Shown here in pieces: positions 1 through 11,333 of a stretch of 64,000 nt of DNA; position 1 is the stretch's first letter, and each line of letters starts with the position of its first letter. The stretch covers positions 1,485,737 through 1,549,736 of the forward strand of contig KQ965731.1 of assembly GCA_001574975.1 (NCBI GenBank), in the 5' to 3' direction. The translations under genes were made by a program, and so were the position numbers. The notes under the pieces are model-generated. The model was not told the DNA's origin. It ran no database searches and worked only from the letters and a program-made list of their open reading frames with translations. The stretch comes from Gonapodya prolifera JEL478 (Eukaryota > Monoblepharomycota > Monoblepharidomycetes > Monoblepharidales > Gonapodyaceae).

Positions 1-2321
1 TTCCCACCAACGTCGATATTTACGGCGTTTGTTGCGCTCTTCCTCGGCGGCTTTCCGACCAGCGTAGATACCAAATCCAACAATAAATACTGCGAAGGCT
101 GTGGCACCAACCACAATGCCTGCAATCGCGCCTGGAGACAATTGTGTGCCCGGAATAATGTAGTATGGGCCTTCGGCGACCCACTGCCACGACTTCGTTT
201 CAATGAACGAAAAGATGGGAGTTACTGCATTCTCTGGGTATGGCCATGGAGAAGGGACTTCAAGAATGTCAGGAACGGTTTCCCGTGTGTTCCAGGTTGG
301 TGGCAAAATGACCCCTAAAACCAATATATCGGGAGTGAAACCTGCGCTTTTATGACCACCGATGTAGCCGTAAATTGCTCACCACCCCATATCATCAACA
401 CACTGTGGTTCTTCTCCGCACAAATCTCAGAGTTCCAGTAAGCGCCTGGTCCACCTCCGGGACTAGATATACCATCCGAATCAAACGAGACACCTTGCTG
501 AAGTGACCATCGCCACGTAGAGGGACTGGAAGAAGTAGTGTAGCTGGTTACTGCCGGCCCAGCTGGTGTGTACCCATCCTGACGTGTTGACCTTCCTCCA
601 CCCAGATTGGCCGAAACACTGGCGACGACAGGAGACGCTGTGTCCATGATGTAGAGACCATCGGAAACTACGTATTTCCCCGAACCAGGAAGGGAAAAAT
701 AACCGTAACCCCCCTTTACCAAAATAGTCAACAAAATGATTGAACAGTTAAATGGTGTGAAGTTCGAGTGGATACGGAAATACTCACGAAAACGTAAACC
801 TTGGATCCGTCCGTTGTCACCGCTACTCCTCCCTTGTTGGTGCCTTCTGGCCAAGGCATACCACATGACTTGGTCAGATCATACTCTTGCCCGGTGAGGA
901 AATCGTACGTAAGGAGCAAACGACTTGCATTCTGCTCGGTAGGGTTCGTCACAGAGGGTTCACCAAAATTGAGAAAGAGCATTGAGGTGGATGCGGTGAC
1001 CTAATAGAGTGGGAGTCGTGAATAAACGGTTGATACAAGGTGAGGTTCCAAACATCTGTTCTGTGCATGGAATAACTCACGACGTGGGTATATCCGCCAG
1101 CTGGCACAAGGAAGTTAATCTTGGACCAGATATTCCACCCCTCCCTCATTCCTCCCATCAAATCCGCCGTTTCCGTTACCCAAATCTCTTTCGAGGTGTT
1201 ACTTGGCCCATTTCCAGGTCCCGTGCAATTGTAACCACCCGCGATGAAAAGCTGTCCCGCTGTCTCGACAGGATACGGCGGAGCCAACGAGATTGACATG
1301 TCGAAACAGCTGGGAGAACCACCGCTATACGTGACACGGGATGAATTATTTCCACCGGCGAGGAAGCGAGGGTCGGGGGGAGGACCGATGTAGCCCAACC
1401 AAGTCCAAGGATCCTCCCTGGTTGTCGCCGTCATATCTAAGATGGCAACTTGTGTCCCCGAATGGTCTCCACGACTTATCGAGTACAAAGAAAAGGCAAC
1501 ATAAGCCAGCTGCCGGGAGGTATTGGCATTTGTGACGGTGTCCGTCACAAACCGAGAAGCATACGCGATACCGCCTACGGTCGCCACAACATCCGGAGCC
1601 AGGGTGGGTGTGTTGAGAGGGGTTTTGTCTGACCATGCCCACGTCGACATTGTGTTTGCAAGGACGGAAAGGCGGGGGGTAAGTCGGATAGGGGTGGTGG
1701 CATTGAAGGAGTTGCCATACTGGCCTGTTGGAAAAGGGTCTACACGTTAGAAGAATCCAAACGACGGTCTCAAACGCATTCAAGTTGTGAATTCAAGACC
1801 CCAGTGTCGTTTACTGTCACCGTCAACGGTGCGACCTCCAGCTGTAGCTGCTTTCCCTAAACGCTTGTTTCGATGGCGAAATTCCAGTAATCATAGTGCC
1901 ACGGGCTCTACCAGTCATTCACAAGCACATTCGTACGCCAAATTAAGTGATCCGTCGTCAAATATAATGACTTTAGTACCGTGAAATCCTGACCTCGAGC
2001 ATCACCTGAACCTTCTTCGTCGTTCAACTAACCGATTGCGATCATGGTTTCGTTGTATGTGACGGCCAATCGAGCACCAAACGGTATTGCTGGAGCTCCC
2101 AGAAAAGCATTTGTCGATTGCAACGATGCCAACAAGGCGCCGAGGAATACCAGGGTCCCGAGTGGGGACAACCATCGCCGAGCCCGCGAGGCCACCCAGG
2201 CCCTCAAACGACCGTTGGTGTTCCTTGTGCGATATTGGCCGTGTGCGGACGCATAGGGAGCATCTTGCGCACAGCGACTCGCCACGTGCAGGGCCTCGCT
2301 GCGACCTCTTGATGGCGACAT
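1..2321 (-). CDS. Kelch-type single-pass membrane protein (partial, C-terminus beyond window)
   Basis: Multi-exon gene read right to left. The first exon (about 2033-2321) carries a hydrophobic signal or anchor segment (WLSPLGTLVFLGALLASL) ending in GARLAVTYNETMIAIG, the usual entry into a kelch propeller. Later exons (about 1060-1745, 790-1000, 340-720, 1-325) give kelch-like blades with several N-glycosylation sites and motifs such as LFIAGGYN and MIWGGEQ. Near position 100 a glycine/alanine-rich membrane helix (GAIAGIVVGATAFAVFIVGF) is followed by a basic KRRKYRRWW stretch, so the propeller faces out and a tail faces the cytoplasm. Introns near 1000-1060, 720-790 and 325-345 have clear GTGAGT/TAG-type borders; the first intron (about 1745-2033) is long and may hide a small exon. 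Fungal surface proteins of this layout are common but poorly characterised. The cytoplasmic tail is cut off by the window edge. Confidence 0.75.
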
Positions 2322-2807
2322 TAGAAACCACAGTTGATTTCTCCTTCTCTCGCCACGGTTGAGTGGCGATGTAGATGGCCTTTGAGGAGGTGGAGTAAGC
2401 CCAAAATTGGTGGAAGTGAACGAGATTAGGAGAGGGTTACGGAGTTTCGGAGTTGTGGCGCGCACATAATGACCTAACCCCACCCGCCTCACTTCATTTG
2501 TCTCCCTTCTAGAAAGGAAAGGAATGGACCACTTCCACTTCCCTTCTCCCCGTACATCATTGTTTCGGATGCTTTTTATAACAATTAATCTCATCAGCCG
2601 ACATGCTCCGGTGAATTTCCGGTGTACAACCGATTGCTCCTCAATCGTTCGGCCGTTCGGCGTTTAATGACAATTTCTCTTTCTCCCTTTTATGTAATCA
2701 CCCTTCATGCATAGTAACTTCTGCGAACCCAGCTCAACAAAACTATAAAAACGAAAAAGAAGATGGGGGGCAAACGGAATTGATTGCATCAGAACCATGA
2801 TTTCACA
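2322..2807. other. Intergenic stretch
   Basis: Upstream region of the kelch gene and downstream of the ZZ/EF-hand gene. It holds T-rich and AT-rich stretches but no convincing coding or RNA feature. Confidence 0.5.
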
Positions 2808-5588
2808 CTAGTAAACTCCACCAAAACTCTCAACCCATCCTATTAAATCCCACCCCTTTTCATTTGCTACCTCCACCGCCTCACCCCACTCCTCCCTTCC
2901 GATTCCATCTGATGCAACCTCCCTGAAAACACCTTCCACCACTGCCTCAATCGCTGCACCAGACAGATGTCCCATCAGGGGTGCCAACGATCCGGGGCTG
3001 GTCAACCCGGGGGAGTACAGCACTTGTGCCGAGGGAGGAGGTTGGGCTGTGGCCGGGGTGGCCAGTACTTCTCCGGCAGCAGGCAGGGAGAGAGCACGCT
3101 GAACTGCATCTGTCGGGACCTTGACGGCAAGGTTCAAGGGCGGAGGCAAGCGCATCGCTGAGCGGCGCCGCAAAGGTGATGAAGTAGAGGCTGCAGTGTT
3201 GGGGAGTGTTGCAGGTGGTGGCGGCGGGGGTGTGAGGGGGGGTAGAGGAGTAGTACTGGGTCTTGGTGGAGGTGGTAGTGTGGGAGGAGGCGGGTCGACA
3301 GATTCTCCACCTGTCCGTTCTGCCTCGCGCACCATGTCTGAAACCAATTGCGACGAGAGGGAAAAGTGCGCCCGTAAGACGGCGGTCAACGATGCTCGAG
3401 TGATATGTGGTTCGGCAAGAGAGTAGACGTGGAAAGCGACTGACCGAACGCCGAGTATTGACATCAAACCAAGTGTGAAATAAATTGCAAACTCACATTG
3501 TTCCCGCCAAGCTCTTCCAAGCTCCTCCTTCTCACACCAGCCACAAACTCCACGTATCCACTCGCCCCATCCGATTCTCCCGTCCCCATCTGCGTCCCAC
3601 CACTTCCAGCACACTTCTGCAATAACGTTTCGGCCTATTCCAAGTGGGCCAAGGCAAGCGTAGAACATCTGCGGTGGAATAGAGAAGGGGGGAGAGGCTG
3701 GGAGATCCAAATGTGTGGAGCGGGGGTTGACATTTGGGGGAGGTTCTGGAAGCGGAGTAGCATCGTTGGGAATGGCCAGGGAGCGGAATGTGTCGTAAAG
3801 GTGTTCCAGTTCAGGCGCCGATACTGTGATATAGTTCAATGTTGGAAATTTCATGATACTGTTGTCAATGTGACAACCTTTGCATAAAGGGCATCACTCA
3901 CACTGACACCACTCTTTCCCTCCAACGTCTGCCAGTTCATCCCATGCCAGTTTAGCGCTTCCTTGACAAAAGTCCCGCTGCAAGTAGAGCCCCGCACAAC
4001 CTTCTCCGTAGTCCGGCAACACAGCATTGCCTCCACTTAATGAAGCGGCAGCCCCACTTGGTGTTCCGGATCGTGTCGAGTTTGACGACGAACCTCGGTG
4101 GCCCCTACCGACAGCAATCGTTCCCGGCCCCGAGAATCGAGGGTTGGCCAACGGAGGAATTGGTATCCGGAGTTTCATCATCGGGTGCAGCCTGGTGTGA
4201 CCACCACGGTCTCCTGGTGGTGGCCCATCTCCTTGATCTCCCCTGGCTTCACACATTCCACACAGGTCGTAGCTGGGACAAACGCCGCACATATACCGGA
4301 TTCCACGGATTGGCGACATGTGGCACCCGTCACAGGTGATGTTACGATGAACACGAGCTGAGAGGAGGGATTGGTGTCGGGTGGAGCGGTGGAGAGTAGC
4401 AAGGAGAAGTAGAGTTTCTTGGGAAGGGGTCGGTAAAGGTTGGTTCATATCTTCCGGCGACTGCGGAGGGAACTCAGCTTCACGCAACGAAAGACCAGGT
4501 CTGATTTCCCTCACCTCTGGTGTAGGATCGTTGGCGGCAGCTTCAACAGTGTGGTCCCGTGCGAGAGCGGGGGATTTTGGCTCGTCCCGCTCTGTGTGAG
4601 ACATGTTCTCTTCATCCTGAGTGTATTCTATTCGAGGAATGCCTTCAACAACAGCGACGGTGTTTAAACCATCATCCTCCAGTGACGTTCGCTCATTCAC
4701 TTCCTCTCCCTGAGTCGACGCCGGACCTGCGCTTCTCTCCCCCAGGTCCAGCCCATCCGCAGAACTCCCCCCGTCACCCGAAACGTGCCCATCGGCTCGT
4801 TCTCCAATAGCGCGACGTGCGGCTATTGCCAATCTCGGTCCAACCGGGTATGTCGTCATGGGGCTCCCAACCGGCGTTGGATGGGGGGGAGGTGGGACGG
4901 AGGACGGGGAAGGGGGTGGCAGGAGGGATGTCGGCGACGTAGACGCCGTGGTCGGCGCCGAGCCATCAGGCCTGGTTGAGATTAAAAGTGGGAGGGGTGG
5001 GCGCGGGTGGGCAGGAGTAGGCGGGTACAGGGGTGGTAACGTGTTCTCCGGGACGTGCGAGGTGGGGGATGTTGGCGCCGAAACCGAAGTGGACGTCGCC
5101 GTCGATGGAGGAGGTGCGCGAGACACGAGAATCGTCGTCGTGGAGTCCGTGTCCCGATTGGGGCTCGGCTCGTCCGTGCGGAGATGCAGCTGCTCAGTTT
5201 CACGCTCCGTCCTCTGCCTGCCATGTTTACGCGTGTGCCGGTGCCTCCGACCATTCACATGGCCATTTGCATCAGCATCGTCGTGCGCGGTGTCTTCGTT
5301 TCCGTCTGGGGACGTTCCGTCGCGCTCTACGTTGGAGCTCCCACCGCGCTGTCGACTCTTCCTTTTTCGGATTGCGCGGTCACTATCTTCTGCTCCTCCC
5401 TCCTCGCCATTTTCAGCGGTGTGTCGCGGTCGCCGGTGTCGATGCTTGCGGCGGATACCTGTGCCATTTCGTTGGGGAGTAGCATCGTCCGTGGAGACAG
5501 TCTGGACCCCGGGTTCGTGAGAGGGTAGATTCGTAGGGGAAGAAGGAGCGGGAAACAAAGAAGAGAGGAGGAAATTCAAAAATGACAT
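2808..5588 (-). CDS. ZZ-type zinc finger and EF-hand protein
   Basis: Exon 1 (5588 to about 3897) encodes a long, low-complexity, Arg/His- and Pro-rich N-terminus of about 400 residues, then a ZZ zinc finger (CDGC, YMCGVC, YDLCGMC, with trailing His residues near residue 470). A short intron (about 43 bases, GTGTGA...ACAG) joins it in frame to exon 2, which starts ...CHIMKFPTLNY. Exon 2 has an EF-hand with a good loop (DADGDGRIGWGEW), a second EF-like pair after an intron near 3427-3485, a proline-rich linker and a C-terminal degenerate EF-hand (ASDGIGREEWGEA). With both introns removed the frame stays open from 5588 to the stop at 2808. ZZ plus EF-hand is a known combination, and it suggests a calcium-responsive scaffold. 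The true start could lie further downstream, because the N-terminus is disordered. Confidence 0.7.
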
Positions 5589-5798
5589 GGGAGAGTGTTA
5601 GGCATCGTGGGACTACAACCCAAATTATGCTCTAATAGAGGACTACAGAACACCTTGCACTTGGATTCGTATACCGCTACGCTGTCGGGCATGAAATGCG
5701 TGCGTAAAATTTCCCTGGTATGGTTTTTAAACATGATCTCTTCCCCATAAGTTCCATCAGTTCACATGGCAATACCTCACAATTCAAGTTCAGAAATA

Positions 5799-6997
5799 TT
5801 ATGGTTTATACTCAATTCTTCCCTGCAGACCAAATGCCTTACGTGTCATCCAATCAACAGTCCATCCTGGGAACCAACCGAAGATCCAGACAGCAATTGC
5901 TGAACTTCCCTGATGCACAGAACAAAGCGAAAAAGGGCTGAATGGGTAGCTTGGACATTCACTCAGCCGATAAAACTTACAAGCCACAAATCCCTGGGCA
6001 GATGGCGCTCGGGTGGCCAGACTCGACTGACAAGATCCGCGCAGAAGGGGGCTAAGTCATCGATACCTGGCGCTTCCTTTGGGTCAATGGAGTCTACTAT
6101 TTGTTGCCGTAAAGGCTGAAACGGTGCGTGAGTGCTGTGAGATGGCGGCGCAAATGCAATTCGTGTTGTCAGCTCACGCCTTACCTCGTAGAAGCTCTTC
6201 CGACCACCGTTGGCATCCCACCACGGCCAAAATCCTCCCAATAGCTTTCTTTGGAACTGTGTGTGAACTCTTCCGAATTCGACCAGAGTGGTCTCGATCC
6301 CCAGTGGCCAGAGCTCCGCGCGCAGACCATGTGCGAACGAGCGCAGGGCGTACTTTGAAGCTGAGTACGGCACAGAGAAGGGGAGAGTGAAATGTGACGA
6401 GAATGATCCAAAGATCAGGAGCTTAGAGGATTTGTTGTTATTGAGCGCATGGTGCGTCGAGAAACTTCGAACGACATGAATTGTTCCCCAAACTGAAAGA
6501 ACGTGATGTGTTCTGGATTAGCAAGGAGAAGTGCTTATTTCGGACGCACCATTCGTTTCGAAGCAGTCTCGCATGGCCTGTTCATCCAATTCTATGACAG
6601 GTCCTGGCGCTGGCCCGCTCCCCCTAACATTACAATATGACGTGTGGCATTCGATGAAAAGACAATGTGTAGCCTCACGCGTTGCTAATGCAATAGTCGA
6701 TTTTCCCTTCCAGTGCAAAGATTTTCTCGATTACCACCGCAACGGACTGCCTGTTTGTGATATCGAGCACTAGTCTCTCCACATTCTGGACCGATTCGAG
6801 CTCAGACATCGCATCTAGTCGGCGAGAGGTGGCATAGACCTTTGCGCCCCTGGAAAGATCATCCTGTCTGCCGTGAATGAATGACCAGAACAATCGGCCG
6901 ACAGCACATACCGCTTGGCAAACTCCTTTGCGACGCCAGAGCCAATACCCCCATCTGAACATCCCGTAACCAAGACAACAGTTGGCTTCTTGTCCAT
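5799..6997 (-). CDS. Short-chain dehydrogenase, Ayr1-like (1-acyl-DHAP reductase type)
   Basis: The N-terminus has the Rossmann signature VVLVTGCSDGGIGSG followed by AKVYATSRRLDAM, which favours NADPH. LVLDITN is the adenine-contact aspartate strand, and DYCISNA is the NNAG-equivalent. The catalytic YSASK (in MPYSASKYALRSF) is present with the following HGLRAELWPLGI helix. The C-terminal exon, after an intron at about 5915-5985, encodes a hydrophobic tail (IAVWIFGWFPGWTVDW) ending FGLQGRIEYKP and the stop at 5799. Family knowledge: Ayr1 reduces 1-acyl-dihydroxyacetone phosphate in the ER or lipid droplets during glycerolipid synthesis, and a hydrophobic C-terminus fits that location. At least five exons are needed. 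The start at 6997 fits directly before the Rossmann strand. It is divergent from the TPR gene, with a shared promoter of about 165 bases. Exact substrate is inferred. Confidence 0.8.
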
Positions 6998-7163
6998 TGT
7001 CCCAGAGTTCAGCGGGGCAATATTATCGGAGCTTGCCTGGCCACAGCTGCAGGTTTCCGAAGAACACGTTCAAACACGTATGTAGCGAGCATTCATCTCT
7101 TCTCTCTGCCATTGTTCCTCTGATCAACGTAGTATTACTTCACAATTGAATTGTTGATAAGAG

Positions 7164-9562
7164 ATGACTCAACAGTCTCGGCAAAACTGGCCCAACCGGC
7201 AATATCATTCCGCTTCTTCCACCACATCAATGGCGAGCGGCTGCTGCGCTCAGGTTCCACCTCCTGGCCCATACACCAATCCATACGCGCTGCCATCCGT
7301 GCTTACAATTGCGGCTGCCGCGCCCGCCGAGGATGGCTACCCCTTCACCCGTCTTGGGCCTTATACCCGGCATGTCCTCACATCCTCTCGCGAAGCAAAG
7401 AAATGGTTCGACCGTGGAGTCGCTTGGGTGAGTGGTATTGGGACCAATACTTGACACCAACAATGGGACGGGGTTAACAAACTCCGTTTAATGTTGTAGT
7501 CTTACGGGTTCAATCACGAGGAAGCGAGAGCGTAAGACTTACTTTTTCAGACACTAAAGCTGGTGGAGATGTTAAGGTGGTGCGTTTTGGGGCTCCAGAT
7601 GTTTTGAAAAGGCACTCCAAGCGGATCCGGATTTCGTAATGGGCTGGTGTGAGTCTATCACCCAACGCGATCAAGATATTCCCGCACGCTCACACTCTGG
7701 ATACTGAAGGGGGTGTCGCCTGGGTCACTTCTCCCAATTACGTGAGTGTAACAGCTCTCATCATGTCAATCCGCAACCAACAGCAACTGGCCGTGGTCTC
7801 AGAACAAGTATGACATGTCCCCAGACGAGCTCCAGGCCGGTCAAGCCGGCGCCGAAACCGCTCTCCGCCTCGCGAAACGAAATTTAGAGCTCCTGCAAGG
7901 TGTCGACGCCAAAGACTCGTTTCTATCCCTTCCGCCATCATCGCCGCACCAAACCCTCCTTTCCCTTGCCAAATTCGAGCTCGACCTTGCAGAATCCATG
8001 TATGTCCGTCATTTCAGCGTGTCCGCCGTGTGGCCACCGGCCACGAGGAGCTCAGAGGCGGGCAAGAAAGCGCTGGACCTGCAGTATAAGCAAAGTATGG
8101 AGAAGGTCTACGCGGAATGGGGCCAGAAAGATGTCGAGGCAGGAGCGCTGTACGCGGAGGCCATCATGCAGCTTAGGCCGTGGTCCCTATGGGCAAAGTT
8201 CCCCGTGAGTATGTGCACAATTCCCGCGGTGTCGAAGAGCCTCGCGTTGATTGGACTCGCGCGCGCTTTTCTACGCGACCAGAACAATCATCTCATGGAA
8301 GAGGGCACCGAGGAACTCATTGCGGTCCTCGACGCCAGCCTCGCCCTTTCCCCGCACCACATCGGACTCGTGCACTTCTACGTTCACGTATACGAGATGT
8401 CCTCCCACCCCGAAAAGTGCCTTCCCGTGGCCGACGTACTCCGCTGGATAGCCCCCGACTGCTCTCACCTTTTACACATGCCCTCTCACATCGACGTGCA
8501 GACTGCACGATACGGGCTCTCCCTCCAGGCGAACCTGGACGCAATCGAGTCGGGCAAATTGTGGGAGAAGTATGAAGGCGTCCCCAAGGGCTTTTATATC
8601 CTGTACCGCGCTCACGACTGGCATTTCGCCGTCTACTCGGCCATGATGGCGGGAAACTACGAGGTAGCCATGCGGTGCGCCGTGGAAATGTGCGAGCGTA
8701 TTCCGGACGCCATGCTCAAGAAGTTTCCCGACTTTATCGAGTCGTTTGTCGGGATGCCGCTCCACGTACTTGTCCGGTTTGGGAAGTGGAGCGAGATTCT
8801 CGCGTACCCGCCGCCGCCGGCGGACCCGGCGGACCCCCTTCTCTACATTGGTACAATATGCACGCTGCACTACTCGCGCGGTGTCGGGCTCGCCGTGCTC
8901 GGCAGAATCGAGGAGGCGCTCAGGGAGATGCAGCTGTACAAGGAGGCGTGGGAAAAAGTCCCGACCACGCGGACGAGGCACACCAACACGGTGCGAGACA
9001 TTATGGCAGTGGGAGGGAAGATTCTTGAGGGTGAGATTGAGTACAGACGTGGGAATGTGAATCGGGGATTTGACCTGCTGCAAGAGGCAATCGGTTTGAG
9101 CGGTGAGTACCAACCTGTGTCCCTTCTCATGTTTAGGGCCGCTGGACACTTTCCCCGATGACGACAGATAACTTGGCTTATGATGAGCCTCCGGGCTACA
9201 TGCAGCCCCCACGCCACGCTCTTGGCGCACTCCTCCTCGACCAAGGCGGGCTCGAGAACGTCCTTCGAGCGGAGTCGGTCTACCGAGAAGACATGCTCTG
9301 GACCAAGAATCCCGGCAATATTTGGGCATTGACCGGGTTGGAGGAGTGTCTTAGCTTCCGACTAAAGTGGTACAACGAGAGCGGTCGAGCACAGGGAGAG
9401 TTGAACGACTTGGAAAAGGAACTCGAGTACGTGAGGGGGAGACTTGCGGACTTGCGCAAGGACGCCGACGTCGATGTCAAGGTCTCCTGCTACTGCCGAG
9501 TGGGCGGAGTCAAGGTGGACAAGGTAAAAGTTTTGAAAAGGGATCAACGAGCAATTTTATAG
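7164..9562 (+). CDS. Tetratricopeptide-repeat protein (YGFNHEEA family)
   Basis: The first exon ends with SREAKKWFDRGVAW. After an intron comes SYGFNHEEAR, then CFEKALQADPDFVMGW and ISPNYNWPW, the start of a TPR protein family found in bacteria and fungi. The large exon from about 7815 holds TPR-like helices with the family signatures LRPWSLW, HIGLVHFYVHVYEMS and DCSHLLHMPSHIDV. An in-frame piece at about 8202-8279 starts GTGAGT and ends ACCAG; removing it restores the family spacing, so I read it as an intron. A second intron (about 9102-9170) joins AIGLS directly to DNLAYDEPPGYMQP, again matching the family. The last exon stops at 9562, within 45 bases of the convergent bestrophin gene. Probable soluble scaffold; no enzymatic residues seen. 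Confidence 0.8.
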
Positions 9563-9606
9563 CATTCCAAGAGCCACATTGTATCGAGATAACACGGATA
9601 TCTAAA

Positions 9607-11019
9607 CTAATATCGCTTATGTTTTTTCCGTGTTGTCTGCACTTCCGCGAAAATAACTGTAGGGTCTGGGTTCAGCGGCATCTCAAGCATCTGCATATGG
9701 TGACCACGTTCATTAGCACCTCGAAAAGGTACACTCCTTTGACGCGTAGTCACTCACTGCCTCGAACTCCTCTTTCAGCTCCCGGCAAAATCTGTCCAAG
9801 TCCAAATCCTCGTCGTCGAAGCCGAATGGCCCGTCAACAATGCCCGCGACCCACTCCACGCTCAGCAGGGCCCATGCAACAAGACCGACCACAACAGGGG
9901 TGGACCAGCGCAGCTCCAGGGCGTATTGCATCGGAAGCGTCAGGAGATGCAGGAACAGCAACCGGCGGAGCAGAACGGTGTAGGCGGGGGGAAGGGGAGT
10001 CGTGCTACGAAGGTGGTCAGAGGCAGTTCGGCAATGTGGGTGCACCTCGGACCTACTCTACTCTCTCCAAAGCTCCAAAGTCGTCGACTATTCCACCAAT
10101 ATAACCCCGAATGCAACTGATTTGGCTGTCGACCGCGACACGGTTTAGAGAGACAAGCAAGTCGACTTTGTAGTGGCTTTAGATTTAAACTCAGCGCGGG
10201 ATGTCGCCAAAATAGTTCTCACGCGGTAGTTTCCTAGGAGAAAGAATATCCAACCACCAATTCCGGAAAGAAAACATCCGGGAACCCTCACCTCGCTCCA
10301 GGCTTGTGCGTCGACGCTTTGTTCGACTGCGATTTGATGGTCACAAATTCTTCAAGGTCTGTCATGTTAGAAAGCGAATCTGCAAATTAGAGTGGTGTGG
10401 ATGATGATTGTTGTCCGATGTGTCAAATGTCTGGGTCTTACCTCCTCGAAGATAATGTTTCGTCGCATAAGCAATCGCTATCAATATTTTTGTGGTTTTT
10501 AGTTTCACTTTGCCTTCATCGGGGAAGCCTGATGCGGAGACCACGTCGATAACACAGAGGCGCAGCTTGGCGACGAGAGAAGTCCAGTGAAGGCGCCCCT
10601 CAGCGTAGCGAGTGAATGCCTGGTTCGATCTGAAACCAAGGAGGAGTGCGAGCGCAAGGCCAATCTAATGGTGAGTGTTCCCGACAGGGGCAGCGGGCAG
10701 TCACAATGGTGAATGACAGGCCATCACGCCAGCAAAATTGAATTCATCTGAATGGCGGCACTCACGAGATTGGAAAGTACCGGAGCTGGTAAGAGAAGAA
10801 CTCTGCTGCCTAATTGGGCACTAATCGTCACCAGAGTCGTCCACGCAACGATCAGACCAACCGATGGAAGGGTTTTCGACGATGATGATGGTTGGAGTGC
10901 GTATGTCCAAAATTCCTGAGAGGATCAAACGATTAATGCCCAGGAATGCAAAACGATTGAAATCACCGCGCGCTTGGCATTTATCTCACATATGTTTCCG
11001 GAAACAACGTTCGAAGCAT
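9607..11019 (-). CDS. Bestrophin-family anion channel (fungal UPF0187 type)
   Basis: About seven short exons. Translation starts MLRTLFPETY (11019). After an intron it continues EFWTYALQPS and a first hydrophobic helix, then IGLALALLLGFRSNQAFTRY with AEGRLHW, the hallmark bestrophin stretch. The last large exon (from about 10015) reads TTPLPPAYTVLLRRLLFLHL, a family signature, then another membrane segment and the acidic FGFDDEDLDLDRFC, which corresponds to the calcium-clasp/cytoplasmic region. A 50-base intron (about 10017-10067) joins ALERVD to TTPLPP. A final intron adds MLEMPLNPDPTVIF and the stop at 9607. Bestrophins form pentameric chloride or anion channels; fungal members are usually shorter, as here. 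The start is chosen from a clean splice (TAT|GAA) and could be further upstream. Confidence 0.8.
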
Positions 11020-11333
11020 GGTTGATGAATTTCAGCGATCGGTCGGCAATCGGAGGGGAGAAGGGGCTTTCTTGGGAGCGTACTAATGAAGTGTTGGCTT
11101 CCCAGTGCACAGTTAGGGGGGATGTTGTTTCCGACCACAGGCATGTTGCACACCAGCAGACCGACCGCGTCTGGCTGCACTGGACTAGGCGTCACTTCGA
11201 CCTTTGTGATCGTGACCTCAACATACATGCATAACTTCAAAATGTAGTAGTCCTAGAGTGTTAAAGACATCTCAAAAAGTCATCGGCCCTGCCATGGAAC
11301 CACGCAATTGCCCATTCAAAACATCTCGCAACA
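11020..11333. other. Short intergenic spacer
   Basis: Separates the PKC1-like gene from the next minus-strand gene. No protein-kinase motifs are present in any frame here. An intron-like GTCAGG...GCAG piece just below 11334 could give the PKC1-like protein a slightly different tail. Confidence 0.5.

Noticed and set aside
4858-5528. Plus-strand frames of 150-220 residues
   Set aside because: Antisense to the disordered N-terminus of the ZZ/EF-hand protein; no domain signals.
8472-9329. 285-residue minus-strand frame
   Set aside because: Lies opposite the TPR coding exons, which match a known family; this frame has no recognisable motif.
11020-11333. Possible kinase exon downstream of the PKC1-like gene
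   Set aside because: No glycine loop, HRD, DFG or APE motifs in any frame, and the interval is too short for a kinase domain.
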